Source: Gammaproteobacteria bacterium (GTDB taxonomy: Bacteria > Pseudomonadota > Gammaproteobacteria > GCA-001735895). From it: DNA of 7,896 bases. Positions 1-7,896 of the stretch are shown piece by piece. The notes below the pieces were generated by a model that did not search any database, was not told where the DNA came from, and was given only the letters and a program-made list of their open reading frames with translations. Every line of letters begins with the position of its first letter. Position 1 is the first letter of the stretch. Location of the stretch: NCBI GenBank assembly GCA_021767985.1, contig JAASSH010000082.1, positions 1 to 7,896 on the forward strand, given 5' to 3'. Made by a program: the position numbers and the translations under genes.

Positions 1-147
1 GACATCCAGCGTCTCGAAAATAGTTTGAGTGAAAAACTCGGCGCGGCGGTCAAAATCAAACCCGGTAAAAAGGGCTCTGGCCAGCTGGTTATCCACTTTC
101 ATAGCAGCGCCGAGCTCGACGGAATCCTCGAGCATTTGGCACCGTAA
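1..147 (+). CDS. parB: Chromosome partitioning protein ParB, C-terminal end (partial)
   Basis: The open frame runs from the first base of the window to TAA at 145-147 and gives the last 48 residues of a protein. They match the ParB C-terminal dimerisation domain: a helix with LENSLSEKLGAAVKIK, then a basic turn PGKKGSG, the strand QLVIHFHS, and a final helix AELDGILEHL. ParB binds centromere-like parS sites and, with the ATPase ParA, segregates the chromosome origin region. The parS-binding and CTPase domains lie upstream of the window. A parB gene directly before atpI is a common gammaproteobacterial arrangement, which supports the call. No terminator is visible after its stop, so some transcription may run on into the atp operon. 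Confidence 0.9.
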   Translation, partial: DIQRLENSLSEKLGAAVKIKPGKKGSGQLVIHFHSSAELDGILEHLAP

Positions 148-165
148 ATATATTTATTCGGGACA

Positions 166-195
166 TTGATTATTCGCGATTAACTCCGTTATACT
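166..195 (+). promoter_or_regulatory. Sigma70-type promoter of the atp operon
   Basis: TTGATT (166-171) and TATACT (190-195) are separated by 18 bp. The -35 box matches the consensus at 4 of 6 positions and the -10 box at 5 of 6. The stretch at 145-160, just upstream of the -35 box, is very AT-rich and could serve as an UP element. Transcription would start at about 201-204, which leaves a leader of nearly 50 nt before atpI. The position in the parB-atpI gap is where a main atp operon promoter is expected. This is inferred from consensus matching only. Confidence 0.75.
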
Positions 196-202
196 CTGCA
201 TC

Positions 203-250
203 CGCTTTTTGGCAGGGTGCGTCCGAGCATAATCGCAGCTGCAAAAAGCG
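203..250 (+). promoter_or_regulatory. 5' leader stem-loop abutting the atpI start codon
   Basis: Bases 203-215 pair with 239-250 as a 12-bp stem with one bulged G (212): CGCTTTTTG-G-CAG against CTGCAAAAAGCG. Inside the loop, TGCG (218-221) can pair with CGCA (234-237), closing a 12-nt apical loop. The stem begins at about the predicted +1 of the atp promoter, and its 3' arm ends on the base before the atpI ATG at 251. The atpI ribosome-binding region would therefore be double-stranded. A terminator role is unlikely because no U-run follows the structure on this strand. The pairing is seen directly; an effect on translation or mRNA stability is inferred. Confidence 0.65.
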
Positions 251-1757
<1,507 letters not shown>

Positions 1758-1790
1758 ACCTCCGATTTCAATTCGAACGAGGACAGCAAC

Positions 1791-2261
1791 ATGAATTTCA
1801 ATGCAACGCTGATAGGGCAGATGATCACCTTCGCGATCTTTGTCTGGTTCTGCATGAAATATATCTGGCCACCGTTGATTGCGGCTCTGGAAGAGCGTAA
1901 CGCGCGTATTTCTGAAGGTCTGGCTGCGGCGCAACGCGGGCAGCAGGACCTCGAGGAAGCCGAGGTCAAGGTCAAGGAAAGCTTCAACGAAGCCAAGGCC
2001 CAGGCGCAGGAAATTATCAACCAGGCACAGAAGCGGGCTAACGAGATCGTCGACGAGGCCAAAGAGGCCGCACGCGAGGAAGCCGAAAAGACCAAGGCTG
2101 CCGCCAGTGTCGAAATCGATCAGCAGATTACCGCCGCGCGCGAACAGTTGCGCCAGGAAGTTTCTTCAATCGCGCTGGCCGGCGCGGAGCAGATCCTGAA
2201 ACGCGAGGTCGACGCCAAGGCGCATGCCGCAGTGCTCGACGACCTCGTCACGCAGATCTAG
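1791..2261 (+). CDS. atpF: F1Fo ATP synthase subunit b (peripheral stalk)
   Basis: At 156 residues this is the same length as E. coli subunit b. It has one N-terminal membrane helix (about residues 5-25, [20 protein letters not shown] then CMKYIWPPL) followed by a long charged helix rich in Ala, Glu, Lys and Gln. That helix forms the right-handed coiled-coil dimer of the stator stalk. Arg36, conserved in the family and thought to contact subunit a, is present (EERNARI). The C-terminal part ([16 protein letters not shown]) is the delta-binding region. Two copies hold alpha3-beta3 and subunit a still against rotor torque. GAGGA (1779-1783), seven bases upstream, is a good Shine-Dalgarno. The gap after atpE is 33 bp. 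There is no second b-type (b') gene, so a homodimer is expected. Confidence 0.97.
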   Translation: MNFNATLIGQMITFAIFVWFCMKYIWPPLIAALEERNARISEGLAAAQRGQQDLEEAEVKVKESFNEAKAQAQEIINQAQKRANEIVDEAKEAAREEAEKTKAAASVEIDQQITAAREQLRQEVSSIALAGAEQILKREVDAKAHAAVLDDLVTQI

Positions 2262-2271
2262 GGCATAGGCT

Positions 2272-2817
2272 ATGGCTGATTTCGAAACTGCCGCCCGACC
2301 CTACGCCAGGGCTTTTTTCGAGCTGGCGCTGGATCAGGGCAGGCTCGACGACTGGCAGAACGGGCTGGATCTGGCCGCGGCAGTTGCCGCCGATTCAGAC
2401 ATGAAGTCGCTGCTCGAGCAACCCGACGTGCTGCCCAGGGAACTGGGTGAATTGTTCCTGTCGGTGCTCGCGGGCGCCGGGCTCGACAGCGATAGCGACT
2501 TTGAAAACGCGGTTCGCCTGTTGGCGGAAAACAGCCGGCTGGCCGCGCTGCCGGCAATCGCCGCGCTATACGCAACGTTGAAGCAGGAAGCCGAGGGCAA
2601 GATCGAGATTCAGGTCAGGAGCGCGCAGGCGCTAACCGACGAGCAGCAGGAGCAGATCGCGCAGAATATGGCCAAACGACTGGGCAAGGAAGTCAGGCTG
2701 GTCGCCGAGGTCGACGAGAGCCTGATCGCAGGCGCGGTGATTACCGCCGGCGATCTCGTCATCGACGGCTCGGCCAGCGGCCGCATCGAAAAGCTCGTGC
2801 ACGCGGTAAACAGGTAA
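2272..2817 (+). CDS. atpH: F1Fo ATP synthase subunit delta (OSCP)
   Basis: This 181-residue protein (177 in E. coli) has the delta/OSCP layout. An N-terminal six-helix domain begins TAARPYARAFFELA (residues 7-20) and binds the N-terminus of an alpha subunit. A smaller C-terminal domain carries the family signature around residues 148-168 (DESLIAGAVITAGDLVIDGS) and binds subunit b. Delta is the cap joining F1 to the peripheral stalk, one copy per enzyme. The start lies 10 bp after atpF, and the Shine-Dalgarno AGGG (2260-2263) overlaps the atpF TAG stop (2259-2261), which favours coupled translation. No unusual features were seen. Confidence 0.96.
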   Translation: MADFETAARPYARAFFELALDQGRLDDWQNGLDLAAAVAADSDMKSLLEQPDVLPRELGELFLSVLAGAGLDSDSDFENAVRLLAENSRLAALPAIAALYATLKQEAEGKIEIQVRSAQALTDEQQEQIAQNMAKRLGKEVRLVAEVDESLIAGAVITAGDLVIDGSASGRIEKLVHAVNR

Positions 2818-2848
2818 CAGAATACTTTAATTTACGGGATACAAAGCA
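2818..2848 (+). promoter_or_regulatory. AT-rich leader and RBS of atpA
   Basis: This 31-nt gap is 32% GC (10 of 31 bases). The only purine-rich stretch is GGGA at 2836-2839, nine bases before the ATG, a modest Shine-Dalgarno. Low structure could help initiation of the alpha subunit, which is needed in three copies. The role is inferred from composition. Confidence 0.45.
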
Positions 2849-4390
2849 ATGCAACTTAATCCGTCAGAAATAAGCGAACTGATCAAAGATCGCATCAAGA
2901 ACTTCGAGAGTACCGCCGAAGCTCGCACCGAGGGCACGATCGTCTCCCTGATGGACGGCATCGCGCGCATCCACGGCCTCGCCGACGTCATGTCGGGCGA
3001 AATGATCGAATTCCCGGGTAACACCTTCGGCATGGCGCTCAACCTCGAGCGCGATTCGGTTGGCGCGGTAATTCTCGGCGATTACGAACACGTGTCGGAA
3101 GGGGATACCGTCAAGTGTACGGGCCGTATCCTGGAAGTGCCGGTGGGTGAGCAGCTGCTCGGCCGTGTCGTCAATTCGCTGGGCCAGCCGATCGACGGCA
3201 AGGGCGCTATCGATGCTAAGCAGTTCGAACCGATAGAGAAAGTCGCGCCGGGCGTTATCGCACGGCAATCGGTATCTCAGCCGGTGCAGACCGGCCTCAA
3301 GTCGATCGACTCGATGGTGCCGATCGGCCGCGGTCAGCGCGAATTGATCATCGGCGACCGTCAAACCGGTAAATCCGCGGTCGCGATCGACGCGATCATC
3401 AATCAGAAAGGCACCGGTATCAAGTGTATTTACGTCGGCATTGGCCAGAAGGCATCGACCATCGCCAACGTGGTGCGCAAACTGGAAGAATTCGGCGCTA
3501 TGGAGCACACCATCGTGGTCGCGGCGAACGCTTCAGACTCGGCGGCGCTGCAGTACATCGCGCCCTACTCTGGCTGCACCATGGGCGAATACTTCCGCGA
3601 CAAGGGCGAAGATGCCCTGATCGTTTACGACGACCTGACCAAGCAGGCCTGGGCTTACCGCCAGGTATCGCTGCTGCTGCGTCGTCCGCCGGGACGCGAG
3701 GCCTATCCGGGTGACGTTTTCTACCTGCACTCGCGCCTGCTCGAGCGCGCGGCGCGCATCAACGCCGACTACGTCGAGAACATTACCGACGGCAAGGTCA
3801 AGGGCCAGACCGGTTCGCTGACCGCGCTGCCGATCATCGAAACCCAGGGCGGTGACGTATCGGCCTTCGTACCGACCAACGTCATCTCGATTACCGACGG
3901 CCAGATCTTCCTCGAATCCGACCTCTTCAACGCCGGTATCCGGCCCGCAATCAACGCCGGCCTGTCGGTCTCGCGCGTGGGTGGTGCGGCGCAGACGCCG
4001 ATTATCAAGAAGCTCGGTGGCGGCGTGCGTCTGGCACTGGCGCAGTACCGCGAGCTTGCCGCTTTTTCGCAGTTTGCTTCCGACCTCGACGAGGCCACGC
4101 GCAAGCAGCTGGAACGCGGCCAGCGTGTTACCGAATTGATGAAGCAGCGCCAGTATTCACCGCTGTCGGTTGCCGAGATGGCGGTCTCGCTGTACGCGGC
4201 GAACGAGGGCTACCTCGACGACGTCGAAGATACCAGGGTGGTTGCCTTCGAAGACGCGATGCTCGCGCATATCCGCTCCAACAAGCAGGACCTGCTCGAC
4301 AAGATCAACGAGAGCGGCGATTACAACGACGATATCGCGGCCGAGATCAAGCAGGCAATTGACGACTTCAAGGCCAACGGCGTTTACTAA
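2849..4390 (+). CDS. atpA: F1Fo ATP synthase subunit alpha
   Basis: At 513 residues it is the same length as E. coli alpha. Alpha forms the F1 hexamer with beta and holds non-catalytic nucleotide sites. The order is an N-terminal beta-barrel (to about residue 95), the nucleotide-binding domain and a C-terminal helical bundle. The P-loop is GDRQTGKS (169-176), with Ser176 where E. coli has Thr; the hydroxyl needed for Mg2+ is kept. The alpha/beta signature [10 protein letters not shown] (366-375) is followed by Arg376, the arginine that reaches into the catalytic site of the neighbouring beta. ISITDGQIF and the [19 protein letters not shown] segment are also typical. The N-terminus [16 protein letters not shown] is the helix that docks on delta. 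The gene is preceded by a 31-bp AT-rich leader. Confidence 0.99.
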   Translation: MQLNPSEISELIKDRIKNFESTAEARTEGTIVSLMDGIARIHGLADVMSGEMIEFPGNTFGMALNLERDSVGAVILGDYEHVSEGDTVKCTGRILEVPVGEQLLGRVVNSLGQPIDGKGAIDAKQFEPIEKVAPGVIARQSVSQPVQTGLKSIDSMVPIGRGQRELIIGDRQTGKSAVAIDAIINQKGTGIKCIYVGIGQKASTIANVVRKLEEFGAMEHTIVVAANASDSAALQYIAPYSGCTMGEYFRDKGEDALIVYDDLTKQAWAYRQVSLLLRRPPGREAYPGDVFYLHSRLLERAARINADYVENITDGKVKGQTGSLTALPIIETQGGDVSAFVPTNVISITDGQIFLESDLFNAGIRPAINAGLSVSRVGGAAQTPIIKKLGGGVRLALAQYRELAAFSQFASDLDEATRKQLERGQRVTELMKQRQYSPLSVAEMAVSLYAANEGYLDDVEDTRVVAFEDAMLAHIRSNKQDLLDKINESGDYNDDIAAEIKQAIDDFKANGVY

Positions 4391-4402
4391 GAGGCGGATT
4401 CG

Positions 4403-5263
4403 ATGGCTGGCGGCAAAGAGATAAAGACCAAGATCGCGAGTGTTCAGAACACTCAGAAGATCACCGCGGCAATGGAAATGGTGGCGGCGAGCAAAATGCG
4501 CCGCGCCCAGGACCAGATGTTCGCCACGCGCCCCTACGCGCAGCGTATTTCCGACGTGGTCAGTCATGTCGCCAGTTCACATGCCGAGTACAGGCACCCG
4601 TTCCTGATCGAACGGCCGGTCAAGCGCGCCGGCATCGTCGCGGTGTCCACCGATCGAGGCCTCTGTGGCGGCCTTAATACCAACATGTTCAAGAAGGCGC
4701 TGAACCATATCGGCGATCTCGATGAGCAGGGTATCGAGATCGAGGTTGCCACCTTTGGCACCAAGGCCCTGGGTTTCTTCAAGCGTATCGGCGCGAAGGT
4801 AATTGCCGAGGTCAGTCACATCGGCGATAGCCCGGAGATCGGACAAATTATCGGGCCGGTGCAGGCCCTGCTGACCAAGTACGAGGAAGGCGAGATCGAC
4901 GTGATCTACCTGATCAGCAACGAATTTGTCAACACCATGACCCAGCAGCCGTGGATGACGCAGCTGGTGCCGGTGCAGCCCGCGGAAGACAAGGAGCTCA
5001 GTCATCACTGGGACTACATCTACGAGCCCGATTCGAAAGAGGTGCTCGACGGCCTGCTGGAACGCTATATCGAGTCACTGGTTTACCAGGCCGTGGTCGA
5101 GAACGTGGCCTGCGAGATGGCGGCGCGTATGCTGGCGATGAAAAACGCCACCGATAACGCCGGCGCCATGATCGATGAACTACAGCTTATTTATAACCGC
5201 GAACGCCAGGCTTCGATAACGCAGGAAATCAGCGAAATCGTCGGCGGCGCGGCAGCAGTTTAA
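4403..5263 (+). CDS. atpG: F1Fo ATP synthase subunit gamma (central shaft)
   Basis: Gamma (286 residues; 287 in E. coli) is the rotating shaft. Its N-terminal helix ([20 protein letters not shown] onward) and C-terminal helix (about 210-286, ending [15 protein letters not shown]) form the coiled coil that turns inside alpha3-beta3. The Rossmann-like middle domain contains [11 protein letters not shown] (82-92), which contacts epsilon and the c-ring. Met24 in [10 protein letters not shown] corresponds to the E. coli Met that sits next to the beta DELSEED loop. Position 22 is Ala, where E. coli has Lys. No plant-type regulatory Cys insertion is present. The start is 12 bp after atpA, and the Shine-Dalgarno GAGG (4391-4394) lies immediately after the atpA stop. 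Confidence 0.98.
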   Translation: MAGGKEIKTKIASVQNTQKITAAMEMVAASKMRRAQDQMFATRPYAQRISDVVSHVASSHAEYRHPFLIERPVKRAGIVAVSTDRGLCGGLNTNMFKKALNHIGDLDEQGIEIEVATFGTKALGFFKRIGAKVIAEVSHIGDSPEIGQIIGPVQALLTKYEEGEIDVIYLISNEFVNTMTQQPWMTQLVPVQPAEDKELSHHWDYIYEPDSKEVLDGLLERYIESLVYQAVVENVACEMAARMLAMKNATDNAGAMIDELQLIYNRERQASITQEISEIVGGAAAV

Positions 5264-6681
<1,418 letters not shown>

Positions 6682-6690
6682 GGTAGCGTG

Positions 6691-7107
6691 ATGAGCACAA
6701 TCCAGGTAGAAATCGTCAGCGCCGAAGAGCAGATCTTCTCCGGTCAGGCGCTGATGGTGTACGCGCCTGCGGTAATGGGTGAGGTCGGCATCGCGCCGCG
6801 CCACACGCCGCTGATTTCACCGTTGAAGCCGGGTGAAGTGCGCCTCGACATGGGTGACGGCAAGGAAGAGTTTTTCTTCATTTCCGGCGGTATCCTCGAA
6901 GTTCAGCCACACCTGGTGACGGTATTATCAGATACCGCGATTCGCGCCCACGACCTCGACGAGGCCGCCGCGCTCGAAGCGCAAAAACGCGCCGAGGATG
7001 CGCTCGCCGATCAGCAATCCGATCTCGACGTGGCCAAGGCCAAGGCTGAACTCGCCTCCGCGGCAGCTCAGGTCGCCGCCATCAAGAAGCTCAGAAAGAA
7101 ATCATAA
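6691..7107 (+). CDS. atpC: F1Fo ATP synthase subunit epsilon
   Basis: Epsilon (138 residues; 139 in E. coli) has an N-terminal beta-sandwich (residues 1 to about 85, including [20 protein letters not shown] and [13 protein letters not shown]). The C-terminal helical hairpin starts near [10 protein letters not shown]. It binds gamma and the c-ring, and its C-terminal helices can swing up to inhibit ATP hydrolysis; here that domain is full length, so the inhibitory form should be possible. Two starts are in frame, GTG at 6688 and ATG at 6691. The ATG is preferred because the Shine-Dalgarno AAGG (6680-6683) then lies seven bases upstream rather than four. The Shine-Dalgarno overlaps the atpD stop codon (6679-6681), so translation is probably coupled to beta. 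Confidence 0.96.
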   Translation: MSTIQVEIVSAEEQIFSGQALMVYAPAVMGEVGIAPRHTPLISPLKPGEVRLDMGDGKEEFFFISGGILEVQPHLVTVLSDTAIRAHDLDEAAALEAQKRAEDALADQQSDLDVAKAKAELASAAAQVAAIKKLRKKS

Positions 7108-7130
7108 TCGGGTATTTCATACCCGGTTTT
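7106..7130 (+). terminator. Intrinsic terminator of the atp operon
   Basis: CGGGTAT (7109-7115) and ATACCCG (7119-7125) form a perfect 7-bp stem with the loop TTC. A U·G pair (7108/7126) and two A-U pairs (7107/7127 and 7106/7128) can extend it to 10 bp. The downstream run TTTT (7127-7130), then CGTTGT, is a short and interrupted U-tract, so termination may be partial. The stem begins inside the atpC stop codon. Position and shape fit the end of the operon. Confidence 0.75.
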
Positions 7131-7134
7131 CGTT

Positions 7135-7262
7135 GTCATGCCGGCCTCCGAGCCGGCATCCATCGCAGCAAGCCTGAAATATTCTGCCGCAAAGCCCAAC
7201 GGGCTTTCCGCTCGTATCTGTTACACCCTGAACGATAGATTGCGGGTCAGGCCCGCAATGAC
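7135..7262. repeat. REPIN/MITE-like element: two inverted REP-like hairpins around a central hairpin
   Basis: The 128-bp segment begins GTCAT and ends ATGAC. Each end holds a perfect 8-bp hairpin of the same design: GTC, stem, 5-6 nt loop, stem, then CCAT on the left or, read on the minus strand, CTAT on the right. The left stem is ATGCCGGC/GCCGGCAT (7138-7145 and 7152-7159) and the right stem is ATTGCGGG/CCCGCAAT (7239-7246 and 7252-7259). The arms differ in sequence but stay fully paired, which suggests selection on structure. A smaller hairpin, AAAGCCC-AAC-GGGCTTT (7191-7207), sits between them. Dispersed repeats with GTCAT…ATCCAT ends are common between genes in proteobacteria. No target-site duplication is obvious. 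Copy number cannot be judged from one window. Confidence 0.6.
7191..7207. other. Hairpin in the middle of the REPIN-like element
   Basis: AAAGCCC (7191-7197) and GGGCTTT (7201-7207) make a perfect 7-bp stem with a 3-nt loop (AAC). Either strand could fold. It resembles a terminator stem, but no run of T follows on either strand, so a second terminator is uncertain. It may add to 3'-end structure of transcripts that pass the main terminator. Confidence 0.45.
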
Positions 7263-7276
7263 GGGATATTCCAGGA

Positions 7277-7305
7277 ATGACGAAACTATTTCATTGCAAT
7301 ACAAT
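7277..7305 (+). promoter_or_regulatory. Possible glmU promoter
   Basis: ATGACG (7277-7282; 4 of 6 matches to TTGACA) and TACAAT (7300-7305; 5 of 6 matches to TATAAT) are 17 bp apart. Transcription would start near 7312, about 24 nt before the glmU ATG. An alternative pair, TTGCAA (7295-7300) and TATTCT (7319-7324) with 18 bp spacing, would start near 7331 and leave almost no leader. A terminator after atpC makes a separate glmU promoter plausible, but neither match is strong. Confidence 0.4.
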
Positions 7306-7335
7306 AAGCCGCTGATTTTATTCTAGAATCCATCT

Positions 7336-7896
7336 ATGCCACTAAGTATCGTCATTCTCGCTGCCGGCCAGGGTACGCGCATGAAGTCCGCGCGCCCCAA
7401 GGTGCTGCACGAACTCGCCGGCAAGCCGCTGCTGCAGCACGTGGTCGATGCCGGCCGCGCGCTCGAGCCCGAGCAAATTATTGCCGTGGTCGGACATGGC
7501 GGAGAACTGGTGCAGGCCGCGATGCAGGGGCAGGATCTCGATTTCGTCGAGCAGCGCGAGCAGCTCGGCACCGGGCATGCGTTGCAGCAGTGCCTCGATC
7601 ACGTCAATCCCGGTAACGCGGTGCTGGTGCTGTATGGCGATGTCCCGCTAATTCGCGCCGAAACCATGGCGTCGATGATCGAGCAAACCGGCGACGCCGC
7701 GGTTTGCATTCTGAGTTTCGAACCGCCGGATCCCGCCGGCTACGGTCGTGTTATCCGACAGCAGGACGGGGTACAGACCATCGTCGAGCACAAGGATGCA
7801 ACTCCCGAACAACGGGCGCTCGGTGAATGTTTCTCGGGCCTGATGCTAATCAGGGGCGACAGCTTGCAGCGGCTCGTCAACGCGCTGGACAACGAC
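7336..7896 (+). CDS. glmU: Bifunctional GlmU, N-terminal uridylyltransferase part (partial)
   Basis: The frame is open from ATG at 7336 to the window end (187 codons). GlmU acetylates GlcN-1-P and then joins it to UTP, giving UDP-GlcNAc for peptidoglycan and LPS. Only the uridylyltransferase domain is visible. Its nucleotide loop is LAAGQGTRM (residues 8-16), followed by Lys22 in RPKVLH, Gln73, LGTGHA (77-82), Asp102 in YGDVPLI (Mg2+ ligand), Gly137 in GYGR and Glu151 in VEHKDAT. These match E. coli Lys25, Gln76, Gly81-Thr82, Asp105, Gly140 and Glu154 with a constant offset of three. The next conserved residue, E. coli Asn169 in EINTG, is Phe166 here (ECFSG). No clear Shine-Dalgarno precedes the ATG. 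The acetyltransferase domain lies beyond the window. The atpC-glmU order is common in gammaproteobacteria. Confidence 0.95.
   Translation, partial: MPLSIVILAAGQGTRMKSARPKVLHELAGKPLLQHVVDAGRALEPEQIIAVVGHGGELVQAAMQGQDLDFVEQREQLGTGHALQQCLDHVNPGNAVLVLYGDVPLIRAETMASMIEQTGDAAVCILSFEPPDPAGYGRVIRQQDGVQTIVEHKDATPEQRALGECFSGLMLIRGDSLQRLVNALDND

Noticed and set aside
2864..3508. Long minus-strand frame (214 codons) opposite atpA
   Set aside because: GC-rich genes with strong codon bias often give long antisense frames. The atpA frame is unmistakable and the antisense product has no recognisable domain.
6688..6690. GTG at 6688 as the atpC start
   Set aside because: The ATG directly after it (6691) has better Shine-Dalgarno spacing (seven rather than four bases) and gives the usual epsilon N-terminus.
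7293..7300. ATTGCAAT palindrome (and TTCTAGAA at 7321-7328) as binding sites upstream of glmU
   Set aside because: Both are short AT-rich 8-bp palindromes of the kind expected by chance, and nothing supports a regulator binding them.
7138..7326. A 62-codon frame in the atpC-glmU gap (starts MPASEPAS)
   Set aside because: It is a translation of the inverted hairpin repeats. Such repeats often give short open frames starting MPA, and there is no Shine-Dalgarno before it.

Overview
The window is a stretch of GC-rich chromosome carrying a complete F1Fo ATP synthase operon. The order is parB (3' end) – atpI – atpB – atpE – atpF – atpH – atpA – atpG – atpD – atpC – glmU (5' end), all on the + strand. 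This order, with ParB upstream and GlmU downstream, together with subunit lengths close to those of E. coli (c 78, b 156, alpha 513, gamma 286, beta 459, epsilon 138 residues), points to a gammaproteobacterium. The sequence alone does not support a narrower assignment.

Layout. Positions 1-147 are the last 48 codons of parB. Positions 148-250 hold a good sigma70-type promoter (TTGATT-N18-TATACT) with an AT-rich upstream stretch. A long stem-loop follows, starting at about the predicted transcript 5' end and ending on the base before the atpI start codon. Positions 251-7107 are nine intact atp genes with no frameshift, insertion or missing catalytic residue. An intrinsic terminator follows atpC (7106-7130). 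The 228-bp gap before glmU holds a pair of inverted, REP-like hairpins around a third hairpin, and candidate glmU promoters. The window ends at codon 187 of glmU.

How it works. AtpB, AtpE and AtpF form the membrane Fo motor (a, c-ring, b2). AtpH, AtpA, AtpG, AtpD and AtpC form F1 (delta, alpha3, gamma, beta3, epsilon). AtpI is an accessory factor for assembly of the c-ring. The c-subunit carboxylate is Asp58 with no sodium-type ligand set around it, so proton coupling is expected. Gene junctions sort by stoichiometry: single-copy subunits follow short junctions with the Shine-Dalgarno on or next to the previous stop codon, while multi-copy subunits have 31-42 nt leaders of their own.

I see no previously undescribed system here; the core is an ordinary housekeeping operon. 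The points worth a second look are the 5' hairpin that would bury the atpI start region, the stoichiometry-matched junctions, the REPIN-like element after atpC, and a GlmU with Phe where the family has a conserved UDP-GlcNAc-binding Asn.
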